DNA of 44,660 bases from Saprospiraceae bacterium (GTDB lineage: Bacteria; Bacteroidota; Bacteroidia; Chitinophagales; Saprospiraceae), in NCBI GenBank assembly GCA_016719855.1, contig JADJYH010000059.1, forward strand, positions 1 through 44,660, written 5' to 3'. The notes beneath the pieces are model-generated. The model saw only the letters and a list, made by a program, of their open reading frames with translations, was not told the origin of the DNA and made no database searches. Made by a program: the position numbers and the translations under genes. Below are positions 15,642 through 24,045 of the stretch, piece after piece (positions within the stretch are counted from its first letter, which is position 1; each line of letters starts with the position of its first letter).

Positions 15642-16816
15642 TCAGTACTCCACCTCCAGCAGCGCCTTCACCTGGCGCTCGTTCATGCTTTCCGGCACGA
15701 GGCGCAGGGCAAAGTTTCTCAAGTTTGCCAGCAGTGGGTTGGCCAGTTGCGCCAGCCTGCCCAATTGCCACGAGCGGCTCACGATGGAACTTGTCCGCTC
15801 CAGCCGTACCTCCTCGAACGCTTGGAAGGCCGCCGCTGGGTCGGCCATACTCGCCAGTTTTTTGCCCAAAATCGCAGCACCCTCGATGGCCTGACAAGCG
15901 CCCTGTCCCATGTTGGGAGTGGTAGCGTGGGCAGCATCGCCGAGCAGCAGCACCCGCCCAAAGGCGAATTTATTCACGGGCGGAAAGTCAATGATGTCGT
16001 TCCACAAAATCTTCGTGGGGTCGGTCATCCCGATTACCTGGGCAACCGGGGCATGGAAATCGCCAAAATTTTCCAGCAGTTCCTTTTTTCCAAAAGCGGC
16101 CAACCGTTCGTCCTTCGCCTTGGGCGCATTGAGGCAGGCGAACCAGTAAATCCGGCCATCGGTGAGCGGAACAAGGCCGAAGCGCTTGCCAAGGCCCCAG
16201 GTTTCGGAGGCGGTTTTGGCGTTCAGACTTTCCAGGTTTTTAAAACCTGGAAAGTCTTGGCTTGGAGTCACGCCCCGCCAGCAGGTGTAGCCAGCGTATC
16301 GGATTTTGCTCGTCGGCAACAGCATTTCCCGGAAAATGGAATGGATGCCGTCGGCTGCGATGACGTAATCGGTGTTGACGACCGAACAGTCGGCGAAGCG
16401 GATGTCCACGCCGTGGTCGTGCGAACGGAAGTCCCAAACCCGCTTGTTCAGGTGAATCGGCAAATCGGGAATTTGCGCCAGCAACACCGCTGCAAGTCTG
16501 CCCGGTGTACGGCAAAGTTGCTGATGGTCTGCAAGTTGCGGTTGATGGCGATGTTGTTCGTCTGCGTAATCAGCTTGCCGCTGGCCTCCAGGATGCGAAA
16601 GCCGTCGAGCACGTTGCTCACCGCCAGCACCTCGTCCTTCACCCCCATTTGGTCAAACGCAGCAACTGCATTGGCAGCGAGCGCCAAGCCCGCCCCGGCT
16701 GCTTTCAGTTCGGGGCTTCCCTCGAAGATTTCCAGTTCGATGTCGGGCCTGAATTTGCGGAGCGCAATGGCCGCCGTCAGCCCGCCGATGCCTGCGCCGA
16801 TGATGGAGATTTTCAC
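15642..16816 (-). CDS. FAD-dependent monooxygenase, one frameshift near 16485
   Basis: A class A flavoprotein hydroxylase (UbiH/zeaxanthin-epoxidase-like). A GTG at 16816 starts MKISIIGAGIGG, with the GxGxxG FAD site at residues 7-12. The DG motif is in YVIAADGIHSIFREMLLP and the second FAD motif is GRVLLLGDAAHATTPNMGQGA. The first frame runs out near 16448 and the second resumes at VLLAQIPDLPIHLNKRVWDF, so one base is wrong near 16485; joined length is about 390 residues, normal for the family. The substrate is unknown. Unusually, a perfect 33-bp palindrome (16225-16257) lies inside the gene and encodes the segment DFPGFKNLESL between YTCWRG and ETWG, where relatives seem shorter. Confidence 0.85.
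16225..16257. repeat. 33-bp palindrome inside the monooxygenase gene
   Basis: Perfect 16-bp arms AGACTTTCCAGGTTTT and AAAACCTGGAAAGTCT are separated by one base. Length 33 bp, eleven codons, in frame. The reading in the gene is D-F-P-G-F-K-N-L-E-S-L. The same arrangement, 33 bp and same frame, occurs at 39186-39218, and a related palindrome lies between genes at 26001-26030. Confidence 0.9.
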
Positions 16817-16823
16817 GTTGTTT

Positions 16824-16855
16824 GGATTGCTGAATTGCTAAATTGTTGGATTGTT
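16824..16855. repeat. Single-armed 8-nt word array upstream of the monooxygenase
   Basis: Four 8-nt words, GGATTGCT, GAATTGCT, AAATTGTT and GGATTGTT, lie in the spacer between the cupin and monooxygenase genes. Similar 8-nt words (GGATTGAC, AGATTGAT) occur at about 17432-17447 on the other side of the cupin gene, in the same orientation. No facing inverted arm is seen at either site. Confidence 0.6.
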
Positions 16856-16916
16856 GTTTTGGGGTGGAAGTCACGCAAAGGCTCTGGCGCTCCCTCGAAC
16901 TTCCGTTGCTTGCGCA

Positions 16917-17419
16917 TCAACTTTCCGATGAACAACAGTACTGGAAAACCACTTTTTTCACAAAGCTCGGAATTTCGAGCATGTCAAACTCGGTGTGGTA
17001 GCGGTCGAGGAGGTAGGCTGCGTCGAAAGTGCCGGGGCGTTTGCCTCCGTTGGCTTCCGTTGATTTGAAGATTTCCGTGAGGAAGTATTCCATGTTGTAG
17101 GCTGGCTTGACCCAAGCTGTGCAGAGGAGCGGCTCAGTTCCGGCGTTCCAAAATTTGTGCGGAATGCCCGCTTTGAAGGTAGCACCCTCGCCTGGGCCGA
17201 AGAATTTTGGCGCTTCGCCAGAACCTGTGCGCCCATTTTCCCCTTGACGACCGTCAGGTGTTCGTCCTGAAGGTGGTGTACGTGCATCGGCGGCCCAAAA
17301 CCTGGTTGGACGATGTTTTCGCCTTCGAGCCAGTCGCCCGTGAGGGCTTTGACACGACTCTTGAAAGTGAGCAGTTCGCCACCCCCGTTTGTGATGGTGT
17401 GCGGATATTGGTATTGCAT
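16917..17419 (-). CDS. Cupin domain protein, one frameshift near 17220
   Basis: The ATG at 17419 gives MQYQYPHTITNGGGELLTFK. The first cupin motif is visible as GPPMHVHHLQDEHLTVVKG (His-x-His plus Glu/His metal ligands) and the second as FKAGIPHKFWNAGTEPL. The protein then extends with a helical C-terminus (AYLLDRYHTEFDMLEIPSFVKKVVFQYCC). The halves are in different frames; a shift near 17215-17225, between GKMGAQVLA and GEAPKFFGPGEG, joins them into about 167 residues. It is probably a small metal-binding cupin. It lies directly upstream of the monooxygenase on the same strand and may form an operon with it; substrate unknown. Confidence 0.72.
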
Positions 17420-17520
17420 GATTTTGAAATGTTGGATTGACAGATTGATGAATTCTTTGCAACGGTCCCCGCGCTCCCCGGGGGAAGACGGCACTTGGTA
17501 GCTCAACAACAAATAGGTTT

Positions 17521-17568
17521 CCGTTCCGTAGGAACGGCATCTAATCAGATACGTTCCTAGGAACGGAA
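17521..17568. repeat. Pair of short GTTCC/GGAAC palindromes
   Basis: CCGTTCCGTAGGAACGG (17521-17537) and CGTTCCTAGGAACG (17552-17565) are each palindromic and can also pair with each other. They sit in the 200-bp spacer upstream of the cupin gene. The style is that of extragenic palindromic repeats in Bacteroidota genomes; it is not a terminator because no T tract follows. Confidence 0.65.
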
Positions 17569-17625
17569 CATGAGGTAAATCCCCGCTGGGACGAGGTGGT
17601 AAGCAAACAATTGTTTTTTATTTAC

Positions 17626-18846
17626 CTACACCATACGATTGCATGGTCTGCAAATAATTCGCCTCCAGCGTGCTGCAATGGCCGTCAAATCCCGTGAATA
17701 TTTGCTCAGTTCGAGCGCAATCCCGATTAGCCCGGCCTCGAAGGACACCAACGGTTGCTCGGTGTTCGTGCCTTCCATCATGTCCTTCGCCGATGTGCCG
17801 CCGTAGATTTTGTCGCCATTGTTTTTGACAAAATCGAGGTACTCGGACACGACGATTTGGTAGCGGCCAGCCACTTCGGCGAGGGCGACGGCGTTTTGCT
17901 TCAATTCCTGTTGGGCACGTTCCCGTTGCATCCTTGCCTCTTCGATGCGCAGTGGGCCTACTTGCTCGGGGTCGTGGTCACGGCCGTACTCGCCCAACTC
18001 CACCATCGGAATGGCCACGTAGCGTTTTTGAACCTCGGCGGAAATGGCCTCGTGCGTCCTGCCCTGTTGCTCGATTTCCTGTAGTTTCTGACCAAACGAA
18101 GTTGACACTTCGCTGACCTTTTGCATAAGATCACTCAGTTTCAACTGTATTTCCTGTGCGTTGCGAATCAATTCCACCTGCCTGTTTTGCGTGGCCATTT
18201 GTGTTTCACGCGCTTTCATTTGGTCGGGCGTCATCGCAACGGGCTTGTCGTTCGCCATGTATTTGCGCAGCTCCGTTTCCTTTTCGGCCTCGCTCATTTT
18301 CTCAAATTTTTTGGCATACGCCGGGTCGCTGATGATTTTTTGGTACAGCGCCGTCATGCCCGCCGATTGGACGCCGCTGGCGGCAAAAGGGTCGGCGGTG
18401 TACTGTGCGGTGGCCTGTAAGGCGGCAGCCCTCGCTTCCGCCTCGCTCATCTTGCTCATTTTTTCGTAGCCACCCATGTTGGCGATGATGGGGTTGCTGT
18501 TTACCATCGCCTCGGTTTGCTGGCGATAGGCTGCTTCGCTGGCGTTGCCCTGCCCCATTTTTTGCTTCGCAAAATCTTGGTAGTCCTTGATGCGGTTGTT
18601 CACTTTGTCCTCAAAGGGCTTGTAAAACCTGTCCATCGAGACGTGGTCGGGTTGGAGCGGGTTGGCACCGTAGGCACGTATGGCAGCTTCCTCACAAGTT
18701 GCGGGCAAGCCCGGTGTTTCTTTTATGAAAGCGTTGATATTGGTCGTGCCAATGATGGTGTGCTGGGCAGTCAGCAGGAATGCCCTTATGAGTATCATGG
18801 CAATAATCGTAACCCGAATGACGGGAAATTCGATATTCGTTTTCAT
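17626..18846 (-). CDS. Secreted helical protein of unknown function
   Basis: I do not recognise this 406-residue protein. It starts with a hydrophobic segment (residues 9-26, VIRVTIIAMILIRAFLLTAQ) that is probably a signal sequence. The rest is strongly helical, with Lys/Glu/Gln-rich coiled-coil stretches such as NRIKDYQDFAKQKMGQGNAS, AQEIQLKLSDLMQKVSEVS and RIEEARMQRERAQQELKQN. The motif KMSEAE occurs twice (KMSKMSEAEARA and KFEKMSEAEKET). The last 20 residues are Arg-rich and look out of frame: shifting one base near 17690 gives TLEANYLQTMQSYGVGK and a stop at 17618, a more natural end. An 8-nt word array starts 15 bp before its ATG. Confidence 0.7.
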   Translation of the reverse strand: MKTNIEFPVIRVTIIAMILIRAFLLTAQHTIIGTTNINAFIKETPGLPATCEEAAIRAYGANPLQPDHVSMDRFYKPFEDKVNNRIKDYQDFAKQKMGQGNASEAAYRQQTEAMVNSNPIIANMGGYEKMSKMSEAEARAAALQATAQYTADPFAASGVQSAGMTALYQKIISDPAYAKKFEKMSEAEKETELRKYMANDKPVAMTPDQMKARETQMATQNRQVELIRNAQEIQLKLSDLMQKVSEVSTSFGQKLQEIEQQGRTHEAISAEVQKRYVAIPMVELGEYGRDHDPEQVGPLRIEEARMQRERAQQELKQNAVALAEVAGRYQIVVSEYLDFVKNNGDKIYGGTSAKDMMEGTNTEQPLVSFEAGLIGIALELSKYSRDLTAIAARWRRIICRPCNRMV

Positions 18847-18860
18847 TTAGATATGGTTTG

Positions 18861-18942
18861 GATATTGAGTTATTGGGATATTGGGATATTGGGTTATTGA
18901 AATAATATCCCAATAACTCAATATCCCAATATCTCAATATCA
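18861..18942. repeat. Facing 8-nt word arrays (GATATTGG / GTTATTGG)
   Basis: Five 8-nt words (GATATTGA, GTTATTGG, GATATTGG and so on) from 18861 to 18898 face five words of the same type on the other strand at about 18905-18942. The arms match at about 34 of 38 positions, so a long hairpin with a 6-nt loop is possible. It fills the spacer between the cytochrome lipoprotein stop (18955) and the helical-protein start (18846). Confidence 0.85.
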
Positions 18943-18954
18943 TAATTTTATAGT

Positions 18955-19537
18955 TTACTGTGCCGAAGGCGGTATCGGTGCAGGTACTATGTTGCTGACT
19001 GGGGGCAGCGATTTCAAATAGGCGAAAATGGACGAAATATCCTCGTCGCTCAGGTTTTTGTAAACGAACCAAGGCATGGGTGGCAGCAGCGGACGGCTTC
19101 CGTCCAAGCCCTTGAACTTGCCTTCCCGGAGGGCCTTGAAGAATTGCTCTTCCGTCCAGTTGCCGATGCCCGTGTCGTCGGGCGTCAGGTTGGCGGCAAG
19201 CTGGTTCCCCAGGGACCGGTAGCGTGTGTCAGGCCCATCCCAAACAGCACATAGTCCTTCAGAACGGTTTTGTCGGTGATAGGTGCCAACTGTTGTGACG
19301 CAGGGTGACCGGACAAGCGGAGCTTTGGGTCAGGTTCAGGCCCGTGCGGGGTCATGATTTTGGGAGAGTGGCAGTCATCGCAGCCAATCGAATTGACGAG
19401 GTATTCCCCACGTTTGACCTTCATTTCAGGCGTCATTGGAACCGCAAATGGAATAGGGATTTCGAGTTCTTTTTATCGCAGCTGGCCAGGATAAATCCAA
19501 GCATGATGCAGCTGGAGATGATGGAAAACGTTTTCAT
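18955..19537 (-). CDS. Mono-heme cytochrome c lipoprotein, two frameshifts
   Basis: The gene starts at the ATG at 19537 with an SPII signal (MKTFSIISSCIMLGFILASC). A shift near 19475 leads to IPIPFAVPMTPEMKVKRGEYLVNSIGCDDCHSPKI, which contains the single heme site CDDCH. A second shift near 19205-19210, in a GGGG run, joins LTHATGPWG to NQLAANLTPDDTGIGNWTEE. The end is MPWFVYKNLSDEDISSIFAYLKSLPP, with a probable Met ligand, and TAA at 18955-18957. Repaired length is about 190 residues. It shares the LTPDxxTGIGNWTEEEF motif with the di-heme cytochrome at 13236-14192. It is probably a periplasmic-face electron carrier; partner unknown. Confidence 0.78.
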
Positions 19538-19622
19538 TAGTTGATGATTTTAATAACTGATTTTGAAGTGAAATGCATGGCAGGACATATTGCAGCCCCG
19601 CCTGCACAAATTCATTTCACCA

Positions 19623-20096
19623 TTAATTTTTCGAAAAAGTTATCGTAAAAGTGTAGGTCAAACCTTCTTCGGTTATCTCATAATGCGCCTTGAAGATATC
19701 GTCTTCCAGTGCTTCAATGTTCCAGCTTTCGGTTTCGCCGTCGGTGGTCACAGAAAGTATCTTCTCGTCGGTGCTGAACGCCCAAGTGCCAGAGGTGGTC
19801 TGTGGGTCGTTCGGGTCGCATTTGCTAGCGCCTTCGTCGAAGTTGACAGTGCCGCTTTCTTTGAAAGTAGTGAGGTCGTCCTTGATACAGGCTGGTATTT
19901 GGGCGTAGATGTTGGTCACTGGCGTACCGAACCAATTAAACGCCGGGTCGGAGGTCAACGCGGTGAGTTTCCAGTTGCCGTCCGTCAATACTTGTGTATT
20001 GTCGGGCTGTGCATCGTCGTCCTTACAGCTTGTCATGTTGATGGTGGCCAATAGGCCGAACATGGCCACAAGGGCCTTCAATGAATTCGTCTTCAT
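19623..20096 (-). CDS. Lipocalin-like lipoprotein
   Basis: This 157-residue SPII lipoprotein (lipobox NMTSCKDD) resembles the lipocalin-like proteins common in Bacteroidota. After an Asp-rich linker it has the opening strand DGNWKLTALTSDPA, a central CIKDDLTTFKESGTVNFDEGASKCDP, then GTWAFSTDEKILSVTTDGETESWNIEAL and the last strand LTYTFTITFSKN. Two internal Cys (in PACIKDD and SKCDPND) may form a disulfide, as is usual for this group. Ligand unknown. The leader TTAAATCACTCGAC directly before the ATG is shared with the micro-protein at 15535. An 8-nt word array lies 38 bp upstream. Confidence 0.8.
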   Translation of the reverse strand: MKTNSLKALVAMFGLLATINMTSCKDDDAQPDNTQVLTDGNWKLTALTSDPAFNWFGTPVTNIYAQIPACIKDDLTTFKESGTVNFDEGASKCDPNDPQTTSGTWAFSTDEKILSVTTDGETESWNIEALEDDIFKAHYEITEEGLTYTFTITFSKN

Positions 20097-20133
20097 TAGT
20101 CGAGTGATTTAAGATGGTAATTAATAAATGAAT

Positions 20134-20248
20134 GTTATTGGGATATTGGGATATTGGGATATTGGGATATTGGGATATTGGGATATTGGGTTATTGCATG
20201 GGGATTAATTATTAATACAATATCCCAATATCCCAATAACTCAATAAT
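20134..20248. repeat. Facing 8-nt word arrays with unequal arms
   Basis: Eight tandem 8-nt words (GTTATTGG, six copies of GATATTGG, GTTATTGC) run from 20134 to 20197. After 20 bp an inverted arm of about four words (20218-20248) follows. The word is the same as at 18861-18942, about 1.2 kb away. Six identical copies in one arm suggest recent slippage growth. Confidence 0.85.
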
Positions 20249-20344
20249 TTCCCTCCTGTGGTTTCCCGACAAGCCCTGCCTTCTCGGACAGATACGGCAG
20301 CACTCATCGGGGACCGGGCAGGATTTTCTGGTTTAACCTTAGGT

Positions 20345-20752
20345 TCATGGCGGTGATTGGTTGAGTTCCAATAATTCAACAAAGGCGGGCATGTCGGAGA
20401 GGAATTCTACCCGGCTGATTTTGTTGTCCTGATTGAAGGTGAACAACTGCGTAACCCTGATTTGAAAGCTTTTGCCCGTCTTCATAGCCTTGCCGCTCGA
20501 CCAGCCAATGGCCACCACCTTGTCGCCACAGGAGTACACCTCATCCAGCTTGATTTCTGAAAGGATGCTTTTGGTGACGTTAATCATGTAGTTGCCAACG
20601 CCTTGTATGCCGTGGTAACTGCCGCCCCAGGGAAGCCCTTCTGGCTCCACGATGGTGACGCCGGGATCCAACCAAGCGTAAAGGTCAACGACGTCCATCG
20701 CCTTGTGCGGGGAGAAGTAGTTGAGTATAATTTTTTCACGTTGCGTTTTCAT
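20345..20752 (-). CDS. SnoaL-like NTF2-fold protein
   Basis: A 135-residue cytoplasmic protein without a signal peptide. It has the SnoaL-like layout: helix MKTQREKIILNYFSPH, the pocket stretch DLYAWLDPGVTIVEPEGLPWGGSYHGIQGVGNYMINVT, and beta strands SCGDKVVAIGWSSGKAMKTGKSFQIRVTQLFTFNQDNKISRVEFLSD. These proteins bind small hydrophobic molecules or catalyse isomerisation and hydrolysis, but most stand-alone ones are uncharacterised. It is distinct in sequence from the lipoprotein at 1727-2272. The ATG at 20752 is well placed. Confidence 0.82.
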   Translation of the reverse strand: MKTQREKIILNYFSPHKAMDVVDLYAWLDPGVTIVEPEGLPWGGSYHGIQGVGNYMINVTKSILSEIKLDEVYSCGDKVVAIGWSSGKAMKTGKSFQIRVTQLFTFNQDNKISRVEFLSDMPAFVELLELNQSPP

Positions 20753-21095
20753 TGGAAAAAATTGTTTTCAATGGTTTTAAAAAGTCGGATGATTTAATAT
20801 GCTTTATTGATGATGCAAAGATGGGGGCAGTAGCAGCCGGGTTGAAATAGCACGTTGATGTGATTAGGGAAAAAATGTCACCGATTTTATCACACGAAAA
20901 GGTGTAAAAAATACAAAAAGCCCAGGAACGGCTTTTGGAAGCACCATCAATGCAAGACTTTAATTCCAATGGTTCATGAAGGTTTCAAGTTTAAGGTTTC
21001 ACGGGGGACCCTCGTCAATTGAAAATGGTTGAAACTTGAAACCAAAAACCTCACGAACCATTTAATTCACTATAATCTTCAAAACAGGGCAGGCA
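20753..21095. other. 343-bp spacer, no gene seen
   Basis: Between the SnoaL-like gene start and the response-regulator stop there is no convincing gene. The spacer contains the facing word arrays at 20968-21063 and otherwise AT-rich sequence that probably holds the promoter of the SnoaL-like gene. Confidence 0.5.
20968..21063. repeat. Facing 7-nt word arrays (GTTT words)
   Basis: The left arm (20968-21001) reads AATGGTTC, then 7-nt words of the type CAAGTTT / AAGGTTT. The right arm (about 21034-21063, other strand) reads AATGGTTC, then 7-nt words GAGGTTT, TTGGTTT, CAAGTTT. The outer ends pair well (AATGGTTC / GAACCATT). The arms enclose about 30 bp. The array ends 33 bp before the stop of the response-regulator gene at 21096. 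Confidence 0.7.
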
Positions 21096-21890
21096 TCATC
21101 GCCCCAGCCACTCCTTAAAATCCGTCACCCGGTCGCTGCTGACGAGTACCTCCAGTTTAGACTTGGGTAGCACATCGAGCTTGAGTTTGCCCTTGAAATA
21201 CACATGTGCCGCCTGCACGGATTGGAAACTGACCAAGAACTGTCGGCTGATGCGGAAAAAATCGGTCGGGTCCAAGAGGGAGGTGAGCTTGTCGAGGCTG
21301 AAATCAATGGGCAAGTGCTGCCCTTCCTTTGTGACCAAAAAGGTCATCTTTTCCTCGGAATAAAAATAGGCGATTTCCCCGGTCTCGATACTACGGATTT
21401 TGGTGCCCACCGTGACCATGAAGCGGCTTTTGTATGGCGGCTCTTTTTGCCCGATGAGCTGCATCAGCACATCGAGGTTGGGCTGTGCGAACTGCTTTTT
21501 CAGCGACTTGTATTTTTCGAGCGCCTGCACCAGTTCATCATAGTTGATGGGCTTTAGCAGGTAGTCAATGCTGTTGACCTTGAACGCCTGTATCATGTAC
21601 TCATCAAATGCCGTGGTGAAAATCACAGGTGCTTGCAACCTCGTCCGCTCGAAAATGCGGAACGCCAGGTCGTCCTCCAAATGGATGTCCATGAACACCA
21701 TATCGGGTTCGGGATGTGAATCGAGCCAATCAACAACCTCCTCGACCGAAGGCAGTATGGCAAGTACCTGTATGGTCGGGTCGTATTTTTCAACAAGCTT
21801 TCCAAGCGCTTGGGTCAGGTTTCATCTTCGATGATGATCGCGGTTCTTCCCAGCGTCTCAATGCATTTGATTTCAACATTAATTTTCAAG
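21096..21890 (-). CDS. LytTR-family response regulator, frameshifted N-terminus
   Basis: A receiver plus LytTR DNA-binding regulator. The intact frame 21096-21701 carries VFMDIHLED (phospho-acceptor Asp), FTTAFDEYMIQAF (conserved Thr) and IDYLLKPINYDEL (conserved Lys). A linker leads to a LytTR domain with RFMVTVGTKIRSIETGEIAYFYSEEKMTFLVT, FFRISRQFLVSFQSV and the C-terminus LVSSDRVTDFKEWLGR. The start of the receiver is displaced: an acidic-pocket segment RTAIIIEDET reads in another frame around 21815-21860, and KLVEKYDPTIQVLAILPSVEE in a third near 21730-21800. The true start is lost next to the C-rich tract. It pairs with the TPR sensor kinase directly upstream. Confidence 0.8.
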
Positions 21891-21940
21891 CCTGGCGCCA
21901 AAGGCAACAAAGCGCCGCCCCGGCCCGCGCGGCCCGAAAA

Positions 21941-22013
21941 CCGGTGCCCCCAGCCCCCCCCCCCCTTTCGGCCCCTCCCCCCCCCCCCCGCCCCCACACC
22001 CCAAAACGCCCGG
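21941..22013. other. C-rich low-complexity tract, probable consensus artefact
   Basis: Two long C homopolymers, broken by short interruptions, fill the junction between the kinase and the regulator. Nothing else in the window looks like this; the surroundings have mixed composition. Frames on both sides are disturbed: the kinase's last residues and the regulator's first residues both need shifts here. I read it as a sequencing or assembly artefact, less likely a genuine phase-variable tract. Confidence 0.6.
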
Positions 22014-23893
22014 TTCAACAATGGCACCTTCACCACAAACCTCCGCCTCCGTTTCACCCGCCCAAACCTTTGCACTCGGTGAGCAAGGCGTAGCGGTTGA
22101 TGATGTTCTGCAAGCCCACCCCAGTGGAAATCACCGAAGAAGTACGAGGCTTGGAGGCGGTTTTTACCACCAAAGTCTGGTTGCCTTCCACAGAAACAGT
22201 GACCACCAGTGGCTCTTTCAACGACATGCGGTTGTGCTTCACGGCATTTTCGATGAGCAATTGCAGCGTCAGCGGTGCGATTTTGTAGCGGTCCAGCAGT
22301 TCCTCTGGTAGTTCGATATGCAGGTCAAACTTGTTCTCAAAGCGGATTTTCAACAAAAAAGCATACGACTTGATGAACTCCAACTCCGTGCGCAACGTGA
22401 CGAGCGACTGCTCTTTTTGCTCCAAAATATAGCGGTACGAGCGGCTCAGTTGCTCGATGAATTGCTCCGAAAGATTGGCATCCACATGCACCAACGAGGA
22501 CAGGATACTCAGGCTGTTGAACAAGAAATGTGGGTTCACCTGTGTGCGCAGCAGCGCAATTTCGTTGAGCAATTGCTGCTTTTCCAACTCGACGGAGCGG
22601 GCCTGAAACTGCTGCGAACGGCGCTGGAAGTACAGCATCCGACCCCAAAACGCCAATGCCACGACGAGTACCCCCAACCCGACCGCCATGAGCACTCCCA
22701 AGTTTCGGTCTTTCCGGCGCAAGGTTTTCTCGACCTGAATCCGCTCCTTCGCAAGGTTCAGGCTGTCGCCAACCGACTGCCGCTCGATTTCCATTTGCTT
22801 GAGTTTCTGTGCTGTTTCGTTTTGTTGCAGGCTGTCTTTTGCGGTCATCATCTGCTCCAAATAGCCCAGCGCCTGCTTGTAGTTCCCCTGTTTTTGGTGG
22901 GCCAAATACAAGCAATTGCAGGCATCAATCTCCCGCAGGTTTGGGCTGCCGATTTCACGGGCAGTGTGCAGGGCTTTCTCGCACATTTGGATGGCGACGG
23001 GTAGCGTTCCTGCTGAATCCAGAGTTCGCCCAAGCCGTAGTACGCATCGGCAAGCCCTTCCTGGTCGCCCATTTCATGGAAAATCCCGATGACCCGGTCG
23101 AAGTCCGCCAGTGCCTCCCGCAGTCGCCCCTGATAGCTGTAAATGGTGGCACGGTTGAAAAAGGTGGTGGCTGTGCCGTGTTTGTCGCCCATTTTTTCCT
23201 GCACCGCCAGTGTTTTTTCGGTAAACAAAAGCGCCTGGTCGTAGTCCTCCCGGTCGAGGTATACCGCCGCCAAATTGCCGTACACGAGCGACAGCCCCTG
23301 CTCAGTTTTCAAGTCCTCGTAAATGACCCTTGCCTTTTCGAGGTATTCCAAGGTTTTTTCGTTGTTGCCGGGGTCGTCGTAGAAAATGGTGGCGATGCTG
23401 ATGTAAGCATCGGCGGCTTTTTTGCGGTCGCCTGCTTCCTCGGCCAGTTTCAGGCACTTCGTGAGGCAGTCAATGGCCTTCGGAAAATTGCTTTGCAGGC
23501 GGTACACGTCGCCCATGTTGCCGTACACGGCGGAGAGGTTCTTCAGGTCGCCCGTATTTTCCAGCAGGGCGATGCTTTGCTCGTAGCGCTGCAATGCCGC
23601 CGCAAAATCGCTTTGGAGACGATGGGTAAGTCCGATGGTATTGAGCGCTCTGCCCTGCCATCGGGGCAAATCCTTTTTTGGGCAAACGCCAACTGCACCT
23701 CCGCAATAGCCCGTGCGGAATCGGGGTCGTTGTTGACGTAACGGTATGCCAACCGCTGCAAGGCATCCAAACGGGTGGTGTCCGGCAGGGTGGCATTGTG
23801 CCAAACCCGCCAAAGACTGTCCATGCTGCCCTGTGCCTTCAACATCGTGCAAATCAGAACCAGTGTAACGAATATGGCGTAAATTTTTTTCAT
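22014..23893 (-). CDS. TPR sensor histidine kinase (LytS/YehU type), three frameshifts
   Basis: The partner kinase of the LytTR regulator. The ATG at 23893 starts a signal peptide (MKKIYAIFVTLVLICTMLKAQ). About seven TPR repeats follow, recognisable as AVYGNMGDVYRLQSNFPKAI, AAVYLDREDYDQALLFTEKT and ADAYYGLGELWIQQERY. One membrane helix (GVLMAVGLGVLVVALAFWGRML) precedes a coiled coil and the His_kinase (PF06580) domain with the phospho-acceptor His in LRTQVNPHFLFNSLS. The ATPase N-box is LQLLIENAVKHNRM and the G-box is GVGLQNIINRY. Frames change near 23665, near 22990 and near 22070, where the end reads RRFVVKVPLLN in the repaired frame. Stitched length is about 620 residues. The signal sensed by the periplasmic TPR domain is unknown. 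Confidence 0.82.
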
Positions 23894-24045
23894 CCCATTT
23901 TGGTTGCCGACTGCGTCCAGCGCCGGCTTTTTTTCTTGGGATAAAATTAGGGCGAAACGCTGGCGCTGCGAAATGTTTGGCGATGAATGGCGATTTTGGC
24001 GGGAAGAGTGGCGAAAATGGGCGGATGGGTTTTTCCCCGATGAAA

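Noticed and set aside
15588..16841. 417-codon plus-strand frame opposite the FAD monooxygenase
   Set aside because: The minus strand carries clear FAD motifs; the plus frame is a GC-rich shadow.
18861..20248. CRISPR array
   Set aside because: The repeats are directly adjacent 8-nt words without unique spacers and no cas gene is near.
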